NCBI GenBank assembly: GCA_013538715.1
Contig: JACAFH010000003.1
Coordinates: 1-35,477 of the forward strand
Length of the DNA: 35,477 bases
Source of the DNA: Candidatus Nitrosothermus koennekei
GTDB lineage: Archaea; Thermoproteota; Nitrososphaeria; Nitrososphaerales; Nitrosocaldaceae
Direction: 5' to 3'
The notes beneath the pieces were generated by a model. The model was not told the origin of the DNA. It searched no databases and saw only the letters and a program-made list of their open reading frames with translations. This document shows, in pieces, positions 17,790 to 24,687 of this stretch (position 1 is its first letter; each line of letters opens with the position of its first letter). A program made the position numbers and the translations under genes.

Positions 17790-18169
17790 TAGCCATCAAC
17801 CTCCTTTATGTATCTCTCATAACATAATCTAGCAATATTCAACCATGCCTCAGCTAAGAATACACTAAGGTTATCAAATTTGCACAGTATAACACCCTTT
17901 GACATACTTGTGAATGTTCTAGCATATGCTTTGAGTTGTCTTATATCTACCAGAGCATCCCTTACATTTGTATTGATATAATTTATGCTATTCTTCCAAT
18001 CACTTTTGTTTGAGTATGTTAAATGTATATCTTGGTTTATGTTTGAGAATTTCTTACCGCTATATGTTAGAGAGTGAATATTGTTAAAAGCATAATTCAC
18101 ATTAAGGATATTACTGCTTATATTATTTACTTTATATATTCTTCGATAGGGTGGCGGAGTATCTTGCAT
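17789..18169 (-). CDS. Hypothetical 126-aa protein upstream of the primase-helicase
   Basis: I do not recognise this protein. It starts MQDTPPPYRRIYKVNNISSN, has a polar Asn/Ser-rich first half and a helical second half (ALVDIRQLKAYARTFTSMSK and FLAEAWLNIARLCYERY) that could support dimerisation. It shares one base with the primase start, so they form an operon. The start codon lies within the first copy of a repeated GGAGT(A)TCTTGCATAT motif that flanks a TATA-like sequence, suggesting repression of this operon by a DNA-binding protein, possibly this one (inference). Confidence 0.65.
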   Translation of the reverse strand: MQDTPPPYRRIYKVNNISSNILNVNYAFNNIHSLTYSGKKFSNINQDIHLTYSNKSDWKNSINYINTNVRDALVDIRQLKAYARTFTSMSKGVILCKFDNLSVFLAEAWLNIARLCYERYIKEVDG

Positions 18170-18295
18170 ATAGACCCCTCCTTATATAGGGACCAATATG
18201 CAAGAACTCCAGTAGGTATATCTCTCTAAGAGCCATACCTACCAGTGGATATAATATACCACCCTTCTTTAACGAAAAATGAATGGAGTTCTTGC
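18156..18295. promoter_or_regulatory. Three copies of GGAGTTCTTGC(ATAT) around the primase-operon promoter
   Basis: Copy A is at 18156-18171 (GGAGTATCTTGCATAT), copy B is inverted at 18196-18210 (ATATGCAAGAACTCC), and copy C is direct at 18285-18295 (GGAGTTCTTGC). A and B flank TATATA (18183-18188) almost symmetrically, and A covers the start codon of the 126-aa gene. Between B and C lies another hairpin with perfect arms GTAGGTAT/ATACCTAC. This looks like an operator or origin iteron set controlling the replication operon. Confidence 0.6.
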
Positions 18296-19108
18296 TCACT
18301 TTACTCACATCTCTGTAAATAATATACAGAGCATTCTTATAAAGTTTATCTCAAATGGCTTTGACACATTATTATGCTTTGATAGACATCCTAGCTACTA
18401 TTGACAGATTGTATGTCAATATCTTTAGTATGAGCTATTGTTTCTCTTTATACTAGTGTTCAAATCTTCTCTTTACTGCTGATATAATAGGCTAAATTTA
18501 TATTGATAGGAATAGTTTCCTCTTATACAGGAATACCATCTCCCTTCAAACCTTGCCTCCTCTCTTCCATCCTTTGGTATTACTCTTCAATGGTATGTAT
18601 GGAGATGCTCATGCTTTGCTATTATACTTCATACCTTTCTGGAAAGAATCCTTTATCAGCACATATATTACCATATGAAGAAGATGTTCTAGTATATGTT
18701 ATGCATACTAGAATCAGAATATATTGACGAACTATTGGCTAAAGAATACTTAGAGCATAAAGTATATGATACTGCATTAAAGTATGGGAAGTATACAATT
18801 AAAGATGGATTAGCATATAATGAGAATTACCCATATGTTATCAATAACATATGTAGCATATGAAGCATTATAATGAATAATCAATTAATAATTAAAAAAT
18901 ATAGTTCATATAATTAAGCTTATATACAAATAATGTTTTGTTACATAACTATCAAGATGTTTTTAATATACCCTTGACTATTGTATGGATTGGCATGTGT
19001 ATAATAGGTTAGTTATGATGAGACATTCTTTAAATTGGATAGATGAGAATGGATGATAGCAATAGACTAATGCAAAAGTAGATTATAAAATAAATAGATT
19101 ATAGATAA
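18170..19108. other. Long intergenic region with inverted repeats and decayed coding fragments
   Basis: After the operator-like repeats come two further inverted repeats: CTCTGTA-N7-TACAGAG (18311-18331) and ATTGACA-N7-TGTCAAT (18400-18420). Short protein-like frames occur at 18355 (MALTHYYALIDILATIDRLY, stop after about 33 codons) and 18696-18863. They look like pieces of one or more decayed genes, possibly of mobile origin, but I cannot assign a family. The 74-aa frame at 18503-18727 is not convincing. Confidence 0.4.
18696..18863 (+). CDS. Possible small protein or gene remnant, 55 aa
   Basis: I do not recognise this frame. It starts MLCILESEYIDELLAKEYLE and continues with a Tyr/Lys/Asn-rich stretch ending YVINNICSI. 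The amino-acid pattern is protein-like, with an amphipathic helix followed by a possible beta segment. A stop lies just upstream of the ATG. It stands alone in a decayed region, so a C-terminal remnant is as likely as a functional small gene. Confidence 0.3.
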   Translation: MLCILESEYIDELLAKEYLEHKVYDTALKYGKYTIKDGLAYNENYPYVINNICSI

Positions 19109-19705
19109 TCAAAACGCACTCTCAATACTACCTTTTGCTGTAAACTTTATACTAGTTAATTGAGTTCTACTTTCCCAGATTAATATTCTCCCTTTTAATC
19201 CATCATCACTATTGAGAACTCCCCATGTGATAACTTTACCATTTCTAGACAAGCCTTGGTCTATAATTGCATTTATGAATATCTTATCATTACTTATTCT
19301 TGCACTACCAGCTTCTATTATATATGTGCTATCATCTATAGTTATAGAACCACCTTGTATAAGATAATGACTCCTTATCCATAAGTTAATCTTTTGTTGC
19401 ATCTGCGTCATCATATCTTGTGACATACCCATACCCATGCCCATTCCTTGTCCCATATTCATCATTTGCATCATCATAGGCATTCCAAACATCATTGTTG
19501 GATCCATCATCATACTACCTCTTGACATCATCATAATACCTCTACTAAGAACAACCTCTAACTCAATATTATTACCTTGAGTATCATTACCTACAATGGT
19601 AACTATACTTACATCATCTTGTATATTGTCGTCTGTTTGAGCATATGAGTTATTTATAATTAGTATTGATAATAGAAAAGATGCTAGTATTATTGCTGCT
19701 CTCAT
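19109..19705 (-). CDS. Secreted or surface methionine-rich protein, possible copper binding
   Basis: Starting from the ATG at 19705 gives 198 aa. This start is preferred over the ATG at 19729 because a TATA-like element (19728-19742) lies about 28 nt upstream of 19705 and overlaps 19729. The N-terminus MRAAIILASFLLSILIINNS is a clear signal peptide, with cleavage probably after YAQ. Residues about 55-105 are extraordinarily rich in Met and Gly (SRGSMMMDPTMMFGMPMMMQ, GMGMGMGM). The C-terminal 85 residues look like a small beta domain. Clustered Met binds Cu(I) in several periplasmic copper proteins, so extracytoplasmic copper handling is plausible. The family is not recognised. Confidence 0.75.
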   Translation of the reverse strand: MRAAIILASFLLSILIINNSYAQTDDNIQDDVSIVTIVGNDTQGNNIELEVVLSRGIMMMSRGSMMMDPTMMFGMPMMMQMMNMGQGMGMGMGMSQDMMTQMQQKINLWIRSHYLIQGGSITIDDSTYIIEAGSARISNDKIFINAIIDQGLSRNGKVITWGVLNSDDGLKGRILIWESRTQLTSIKFTAKGSIESAF

Positions 19706-19727
19706 ATTTTTAATGTGAGTTTCTATC

Positions 19728-19742
19728 ATATAAATTTAATGC
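19728..19742 (-). promoter_or_regulatory. TATA-like promoter deciding the start of the Met-rich gene
   Basis: On the minus strand the sequence reads CATTAAATTTATATG, centred about 29 nt upstream of the ATG at 19705. It covers the alternative ATG at 19729, arguing against that start. Confidence 0.45.
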
Positions 19743-19856
19743 AATATTCATATGTATGAATCTTAATTTTATATTAAATGACCTTATAAATAATTATACC
19801 TTAATGTATTTATAATATATAACCTCATTATTATTAGTAGATCTCAGTGACTAAAA

Positions 19857-19866
19857 TATTTAAAAA
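19857..19866 (+). promoter_or_regulatory. TATA box of the Lrp-domain gene and TiaS
   Basis: TATTTAAAAA is centred about 27 nt upstream of the ATG at 19889, the spacing of a leaderless or near-leaderless transcript. Confidence 0.55.
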
Positions 19867-19888
19867 GAAGAGATTGTAATGATTTGAT

Positions 19889-20122
19889 ATGCCAAAAGCA
19901 TTTGTATTAATAAACGCTGAGATAGGCGCTGAAGATAAAGTTGTTGATGAATTAAAGAAGATAGAGAATGTTAAAGAGGTTTATGCAGTATATGGAGCAT
20001 ATGATGTAATAGCAAAGGTAGAGAGTGATAATATGGATAAAGTAAAAGAGACTATAACTTGGAAGATAAGAAGGTTAGAGAATGTTAGATCAACTCTAAC
20101 TATGATAGTGATAGAGAGCTAA
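19889..20122 (+). CDS. Stand-alone Lrp/AsnC ligand-binding (RAM) domain protein
   Basis: The protein has 77 aa and corresponds to the C-terminal regulation-of-amino-acid-metabolism domain alone, with no helix-turn-helix. It shows the beta-alpha-beta pattern MPKAFVLINAEIGAEDKVVD, then VKEVYAVYGAYDVIAKVE and VRSTLTMIVIES; the VYGAYDVIAKV strand is characteristic. Such single-domain proteins form dimers or higher oligomers and bind small ligands such as amino acids. It may modulate full-length Lrp proteins. The stop is 2 nt before tiaS, so the two are probably co-transcribed. Confidence 0.88.
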   Translation: MPKAFVLINAEIGAEDKVVDELKKIENVKEVYAVYGAYDVIAKVESDNMDKVKETITWKIRRLENVRSTLTMIVIES

Positions 20123-20124
20123 TC

Positions 20125-21432
20125 ATGCTTAGTATAGGGATAGATGATACCGATAGTAGTGAAGGTATGTGCACTACATACCTAGTCTTTAAGCTGATCC
20201 AATTTCTTATTAAAGAGAATGCAACCATAGTAGATTATCCACTATTGATAAGACTTAACCCAAATATCCCATGGAAGACTAGAGGTAATGGTGCATTATG
20301 TATTAGAGTTAAAGATATTGACGAGGATCGCCTCTTCATGCATCTAAAATACTTGATAGATACTTATGCTCATGTTGGTAAGAGATCAAATCCTGCAGTG
20401 GTAATATTCTCTGCAATAGATGATGAGGTTAGAGAATTTAGTAGGAAGGCATTATATACATTACTTAAGAGAAGCGAGGGATTCAGATTAGCAGAAAAGG
20501 CTGATAGAGTATACTTTAAAGGTAATGGTCAAGGTTTGATAGGAGCAATAGCAGCTGTTGGAAGTGTCCTTAACGAACATACATATGAATTATTGGCATA
20601 CCGTTATGCTAATAACTGTAAGAGGAAGAGGATATTATCTAAAGAAGATGTTATAGCAATGGATAAAGCAACATATCCATACACATTTAATAATTATGAT
20701 TATAATCATAATAGAATATTATTAACCCCCCATGGAAAAGATCCTGTATTCTTAGGTATAAGGGGTGAAGAACCAAATATATTAATACGAGCAATCAAGA
20801 TGCTGAAGATAGAAGAAGAGTTAGAAGGTTATACTATATTTAAGAGCAATCAAGGTACAAACGCTCATCTTACGAATAGAATAGAGACTCTTAAACCATA
20901 CACTTCTGGTTATATTGAAGGAAGTATAGAAGAATTATATGCTCACAAAGGAGGTCATACATTCTTTAGCATAAATGGTATAAGATGTGCAGTTTATGAA
21001 CCAACTGGATTATCTGCTGTAGCACAAAGATTAGTTAAGGGGGATATAGTTAGAGTTGGTGGGGGTATTAGAAAAGCATCAAAGAATCATCCAAGAGTTT
21101 TAAATGTTGAGTATATACAAGTATTAAAGTTAACGGATATTAAATTAACGCTAAATCCCATCTGTAGTTGTGGAAAGAGACTCAAGTCAGCTGGAAGGAA
21201 TAAAGGATATAAATGTGAGAGTTGCGATTTTAAAGGCTTCAAAGAAAGGGAAGAGGTTATAGTTAAGAGGGAAGATATAGATGAAAGGCTTTATATACCT
21301 ACACCAAAGGCTCATAGACATCTAACTAAACCACTACAAAGATATGGATTAAAGAGCAAGGATTATCCTCTCATTGATGGTTGGTATGTATCTAATCATG
21401 TAAAAGTAGCGGGGGGTGGATTTTCGGCTTGA
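20125..21432 (+). CDS. tiaS: tRNA(Ile2) 2-agmatinylcytidine synthetase TiaS
   Basis: TiaS attaches agmatine to C34 of the CAU-anticodon tRNA-Ile so that it reads AUA only. The protein has 435 aa, close to the family length. The N-terminus MLSIGIDDTDSSEGMCTTYL carries the GIDDTDS signature of the ATP-dependent catalytic domain. The middle includes NQGTNAHL, followed by an OB-fold region (about 250-330). A C-terminal zinc ribbon has Cys347, Cys349, Cys364 and Cys367. It follows the Lrp-domain gene by 2 nt. Its last 26 nt are antisense to the 3' part of the initiator tRNA-Met gene, including part of that tRNA's T-loop intron, which is an unusual gene overlap. Confidence 0.95.
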   Translation: MLSIGIDDTDSSEGMCTTYLVFKLIQFLIKENATIVDYPLLIRLNPNIPWKTRGNGALCIRVKDIDEDRLFMHLKYLIDTYAHVGKRSNPAVVIFSAIDDEVREFSRKALYTLLKRSEGFRLAEKADRVYFKGNGQGLIGAIAAVGSVLNEHTYELLAYRYANNCKRKRILSKEDVIAMDKATYPYTFNNYDYNHNRILLTPHGKDPVFLGIRGEEPNILIRAIKMLKIEEELEGYTIFKSNQGTNAHLTNRIETLKPYTSGYIEGSIEELYAHKGGHTFFSINGIRCAVYEPTGLSAVAQRLVKGDIVRVGGGIRKASKNHPRVLNVEYIQVLKLTDIKLTLNPICSCGKRLKSAGRNKGYKCESCDFKGFKEREEVIVKREDIDERLYIPTPKAHRHLTKPLQRYGLKSKDYPLIDGWYVSNHVKVAGGGFSA

Positions 21433-21434
21433 CT
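21421..21434 (-). other. Predicted tRNA intron 3 (T-loop, about 59/60) of tRNA-iMet
   Basis: Fourteen nt (AGTCAAGCCGAAAA) split TTCGAA from the T that closes the T-loop. A runs allow the boundary to shift by up to 2 nt. T-loop introns near 59/60 are known in some archaea. Confidence 0.8.
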
Positions 21435-21456
21435 TTCGAACCACCGTTCTGCGGGT

Positions 21457-21470
21457 TTCTTACTAGAAGT
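21457..21470 (-). other. Predicted tRNA intron 2 (canonical 37/38) of tRNA-iMet
   Basis: Fourteen nt (ACTTCTAGTAAGAA) interrupt the anticodon loop between A37 and A38. CTT pairs with AAG inside the insert, and the cuts TA^A and AA^A fall two bases into 3-nt bulges, matching a relaxed bulge-helix-bulge. Confidence 0.85.
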
Positions 21471-21501
21471 TATGAGCCCGCCGGGATACCTGACTTCCCC
21501 A

Positions 21502-21529
21502 CCCTTATAGGATAATCTCGCTACGGAAT
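21502..21529 (-). other. Predicted tRNA intron 1 (position 7/8) of tRNA-iMet
   Basis: These 28 nt separate G7 from T8. The boundary can slide by up to 3 nt because of G runs. TTCC near its 5' end can pair with AAGG near its 3' end, giving a 4-bp core like that of a relaxed bulge-helix-bulge. Exact cut sites are not certain. Confidence 0.8.
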
Positions 21530-21556
21530 CCCCGCTATACTTTCCATCTACAAGCA

Positions 21557-21568
21557 GTATATTAAATC
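21557..21568 (-). promoter_or_regulatory. TATA box of the tRNA-iMet gene
   Basis: The minus strand reads GATTTAATATAC, centred about 26 nt before the first tRNA nucleotide. Transcription would start at or near A1. Confidence 0.5.
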
Positions 21569-21611
21569 TTTATGATGAGCATTAAAATATGATACAAGTG
21601 ATAGATTGTAT

Positions 21612-22652
21612 ATGGAAAGGAAGAATATACTAATAGTAATAGCCATTATTGGTATGGTAATAATATCTGTTATAAATTTAACATTACCAAGAAATTCTCC
21701 ACCATTACCAGAATTAAGAAATAGAGTTGAGGTTATTGCAAGCAATCTAGTTGTGCCATGGGCTATAGATGTTATTGATGGCAAAGTGTTCTTTACAGAG
21801 AGGATAGGAAATCTTAAAGTTATTGAGAATGGCACTATTAAAACAATCTATAGTAGCAAGGTTGCAGAGATAGGAGAGGGAGGGATGTTAGGTTTAGCAT
21901 TAGATCCAGAATTCACTATAAATAATTATATATATGTATACTATACATACGTAGAAGAAGGTGAATTATGGAATAGAGTTGTTAGACTTGCAAAAGTTAA
22001 TGATACTTATCATGAATCTTTGATACTTATTGATAAGATCCCAGGAGCAGTTATACATAATGGAGGCAGGATAAAGTTTGGTCCTGATGGAATGCTATAT
22101 ATAACTACTGGTGATGCTAACAAACCAGAGCTTGCTCAAGATCTAAACTCATTGGCAGGTAAGATATTAAGGATACATAAGAATGGGAGTATACCAACTG
22201 ATAATCCCTTCAATTCTCCTATCTATAGCTATGGACATAGAAATCCACAGGGTATAGCATGGCATCCTATAACCAAAGAGTTGTATGAGAGTGAGCATGG
22301 AGAAGTTGCAAATGATGAGATCAATCTAATAATAGCTGGAAAGAACTACGGTTGGCCAATAGAAGAATGCTCTGTTAATAAATATGAGGAACCATTGTTT
22401 TGTTATCAAGTTGCAGTTGCACCGTCAGGTATGGCATTTTATAACAACGATCTATACATAGCAACTCTAAGAGGAGCGCATGTTGAAAGGTTTACAATGG
22501 AGAATGAAAGGAGTGAGTTTATAGCTGGAGTAGGAAGAATAAGAGATGTTGTTATAGATGGGGATTATATGTATATAGCAACTAGTAATAAGGATGGAAG
22601 AGGAAGTCCAAATACTGATGATGATAAGATTTTAAAGATATCATTACGATAA
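21612..22652 (+). CDS. Membrane-anchored PQQ-type sugar dehydrogenase (glucose/sorbosone dehydrogenase family)
   Basis: From the ATG at 21612 the protein has 346 aa. The in-frame TTG two codons upstream is less likely because a TATA-like ATTAAAATAT lies about 27 nt before 21612. The N-terminus is a hydrophobic segment (ILIVIAIIGMVIISVINLTL), so the enzyme is probably exported and anchored. The six-bladed propeller fold is indicated by LVVPWAIDV, HNGGRIKFGPDGMLYITTGD (the His of sGDH) and YGHRNPQGIAWHP (the catalytic/PQQ Arg region). It would oxidise an aldose, or the homologue may act on other compounds. PQQ biosynthesis genes are not in view, and many archaeal homologues lack a proven substrate. 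The hmgA gene follows after 7 nt. Confidence 0.85.
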   Translation: MERKNILIVIAIIGMVIISVINLTLPRNSPPLPELRNRVEVIASNLVVPWAIDVIDGKVFFTERIGNLKVIENGTIKTIYSSKVAEIGEGGMLGLALDPEFTINNYIYVYYTYVEEGELWNRVVRLAKVNDTYHESLILIDKIPGAVIHNGGRIKFGPDGMLYITTGDANKPELAQDLNSLAGKILRIHKNGSIPTDNPFNSPIYSYGHRNPQGIAWHPITKELYESEHGEVANDEINLIIAGKNYGWPIEECSVNKYEEPLFCYQVAVAPSGMAFYNNDLYIATLRGAHVERFTMENERSEFIAGVGRIRDVVIDGDYMYIATSNKDGRGSPNTDDDKILKISLR

Positions 22653-22659
22653 TAATAAC

Positions 22660-23880
22660 ATGAAGTTTTATGAGATGAGTGTAGAAGAACGTCTAAAGTT
22701 CTTGAGAGATAAATATTCTCTTACTGACGAGGAGATAGATGCCATAAGAAATGGTGGATTAGATATCGATAAAGCAAATCATATGGTTGAGAATGCTATA
22801 GGGATGATATCATTTCCATTAGGTATAGCAACAAACTTCTTTATCAATGGTAAGGAGTATCTTATACCAATGTCTATAGAAGAACCATCTGTTATAGCAG
22901 CTGCAAGCAAGGCTGCCAAGCTTACAAGGAGATTAGGAGGGTTTAAGAGTAATAGTGATGAACCCTATATGATAGGACAAATCCAAATAATTAATCTAAA
23001 GGATCCTTTAGATGCTGCTAAAAGAGTATTAGATACTAAAGATGCTATATTAGATATAGCTAACAGTAAGAGTCAGACATTGAAAAGGTTAAACGCAGGG
23101 GCAAAAGATCTCTCATATAAGATAATAGATTCTATGCTTATAGTAGAGTTACTTATTGATGTTAGAGATGCAATGGGTGCAAATATTATTAATACCATGT
23201 GTGAAGCAGTTGCTCCTTTAATTGAAGAGGTTACAGGAGGGAAAGTATTGTTAAGAATATTATCAAACTATTCTACAAGTAGAATTGCTAGAGCAGAAGC
23301 TAAGATTAGCAAGGATGAGCTGGGAGAGGAGGTTATAGATAACATCATTAATGCATATAGATTTGCTATACTTGATAAGTATAGGGCAGTTACACACAAC
23401 AAAGGTATAATGAATGGTATAATTGCAGTAGCAAATGCTTTAATGCAAGATTCTAGAGCAATAGAGGCAGCTGCTCATGCATATGCTTGTAGAAATGGCT
23501 ATAGTTCGTTAACAGACTGGAGCAAAGATGAGGATGGTAATTTGATAGGAAAGATAGAGTTACCATTAGCAGTAGGAACAATAGGAGGTGCAATTAATAT
23601 ACATCCAGTAGTTAAAGCATCTCTAAAGATATTAAATGTTAATAGCTCAAAAGAACTAGCAGCTGTTATGGCATCAGTAGGTTTAGCACAGAATCTTGCA
23701 GCGCTCTTAGCATTGTCAACTACTGGTATACAGAAAGGCCATATGAAGATGCATGCAAGGAATATAGCTATGTTAGCTGGTGCTAGAGGTTCTTTGATAG
23801 ATCTAGTATCAAAGATGATTTATGAAGAGAATAACATCACACTAGCAAGGGCTAAAGAGATACTAGCAAACTTAAAATAA
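22660..23880 (+). CDS. hmgA: Class II-type HMG-CoA reductase
   Basis: This enzyme reduces HMG-CoA to mevalonate for isoprenoid lipids. The protein has 406 aa. Catalytic residues of the class II (Pseudomonas mevalonii) pattern are all in place: Glu in IEEPSVIAAAS (74/75), Lys248 in HNKGIMNG, Asp264 in MQDSRAIEA (16 after the Lys) and His361 in QKGHMKMHARN. ENAIGMISFPLGIATNF and DAMGAN are also present. The motifs match class II rather than the class I form typical of most archaea. It is probably co-transcribed with the sugar dehydrogenase. The 3' end overlaps the convergent hypothetical gene by 9 nt. Confidence 0.95.
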   Translation: MKFYEMSVEERLKFLRDKYSLTDEEIDAIRNGGLDIDKANHMVENAIGMISFPLGIATNFFINGKEYLIPMSIEEPSVIAAASKAAKLTRRLGGFKSNSDEPYMIGQIQIINLKDPLDAAKRVLDTKDAILDIANSKSQTLKRLNAGAKDLSYKIIDSMLIVELLIDVRDAMGANIINTMCEAVAPLIEEVTGGKVLLRILSNYSTSRIARAEAKISKDELGEEVIDNIINAYRFAILDKYRAVTHNKGIMNGIIAVANALMQDSRAIEAAAHAYACRNGYSSLTDWSKDEDGNLIGKIELPLAVGTIGGAINIHPVVKASLKILNVNSSKELAAVMASVGLAQNLAALLALSTTGIQKGHMKMHARNIAMLAGARGSLIDLVSKMIYEENNITLARAKEILANLK

Positions 23881-24273
23881 TTTAAGATTATCTTTAAGAT
23901 CTTTTAGAGTAGAGAATACTTTTAATTCCTCATCACGTATATCCTTTATTGAGAGATCATTATAGTATCTCTCTAATAACTTGCCAGATGCTATCATAGG
24001 AATTGCTACCAAATTTGATATCATTGTAGGTTCAGGGATCCAGAATATTAATACACCAAGATTACGTATCTTACTTGCTATATTTGGAGCTCTATACAGC
24101 TCTTTTAGAGTCTTCTTAGTATTATTATCGTTCATAACTGAGATATATGATGTGTATAACTCTTCTCTTCTCTTTAGACTCTTTACTCTCTCATTTATCT
24201 TCCTCACTTCTTCTTTCATTGTCTCTATATATATTATAAAATGATAAGTTGTAATATTGAAGTATGTATACAA
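23872..24273 (-). CDS. Hypothetical protein, coiled-coil N-terminus and hydrophobic middle
   Basis: I do not recognise a family. The longest reading has 133 aa, but the first 18 residues (MYTYFNITTYHFIIYIET) look like untranslated sequence. An ATG at 24219 gives 115 aa starting MKEEVRKINERVKSLKRREE, which is a likelier start. Residues about 1-35 of the shorter form are a charged coiled coil. Residues about 50-80 include the hydrophobic segment NLGVLIFWIPEPTMISNLVA and may touch a membrane. The 3' end overlaps hmgA by 9 nt in convergent orientation. Confidence 0.65.
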   Translation of the reverse strand: MYTYFNITTYHFIIYIETMKEEVRKINERVKSLKRREELYTSYISVMNDNNTKKTLKELYRAPNIASKIRNLGVLIFWIPEPTMISNLVAIPMIASGKLLERYYNDLSIKDIRDEELKVFSTLKDLKDNLKLF

Positions 24274-24335
24274 ATATGTCTAGGAAGTAAGAGTATAAAG
24301 ATTAAACCTATATTATAGAAAGCGTTACTATTAGC

Positions 24336-24647
24336 ATGCTTGAGGATCTAAAGGTTAAAGCGTTGTTTCAGAATACTATAGATGTATGGATAACATTATG
24401 TAATGAGAGGAGTAAGGAATGGTATGATCTTGATGGTTATAGATCCTTCATAAGATATCTCAAGTATAATAATATAAGGATGAACAAGTTTCCATTATGT
24501 GTTAAAGAGAGCACTAGCATTGAGAGGGGGAGAGATAAAGTAGAATTTTTAGATAATTTATCTAGATTAAATAGTGAAGATGCAATGGTATATACAATAA
24601 AATTGGATACAAATACACTTAAAATTATAAGAGAATATAAAGGTTAA
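24336..24647 (+). CDS. Hypothetical protein, 103 aa
   Basis: No family is recognised. It begins MLEDLKVKALFQNTIDVWIT, is mixed alpha/beta by eye, contains no signal peptide or membrane segment, and ends in a beta-like AMVYTIKLDTNTLKIIREYK. A TATA-like TATATTATA lies about 24 nt before the ATG, consistent with a leaderless start and a real gene. It is upstream of tRNA-Ala on the same strand. Confidence 0.6.
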   Translation: MLEDLKVKALFQNTIDVWITLCNERSKEWYDLDGYRSFIRYLKYNNIRMNKFPLCVKESTSIERGRDKVEFLDNLSRLNSEDAMVYTIKLDTNTLKIIREYKG

Positions 24648-24687
24648 AATATATTTGAGAAGGAGAGTAGAGATGGATCGGTTAGAT

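Larger units (their letters stand above)
21407..21536 (-). tRNA. Initiator tRNA-Met (CAU) with three predicted introns
   Basis: The minus strand gives a perfect 74-nt initiator tRNA only after three removals. Acceptor AGCGGGG (21536-21530) pairs with CCCCGCT (21414-21408), with discriminator A21407. The D-stem GGGA/TCCC and anticodon stem GCGGG/CCCGC follow; the latter has the three G:C pairs typical of initiators. The loop is CTCATAA. The T-stem GGTGG/CCACC encloses TTCGAAT. Insertions lie at 7/8 (28 nt), 37/38 (14 nt) and in the T-loop, probably 59/60 (14 nt). CCA is not encoded. A TATA-like element is centred about 26 nt upstream of A1. The A1:U72 pair and the GGG/CCC anticodon stem make initiator rather than elongator Met. 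Confidence 0.92.

Noticed and set aside
18200-18295. A miniature transposable element with 12-bp terminal inverted repeats (GCAAGAACTCCA/TGGAGTTCTTGC)
   Set aside because: A third copy of the motif overlaps the start of the 126-aa gene, so an operator or iteron set explains the arms better. No target duplication was recognised.
21606-21611. TTG start for the sugar dehydrogenase
   Set aside because: The ATG at 21612 has better spacing to the TATA-like element and is the usual start codon.
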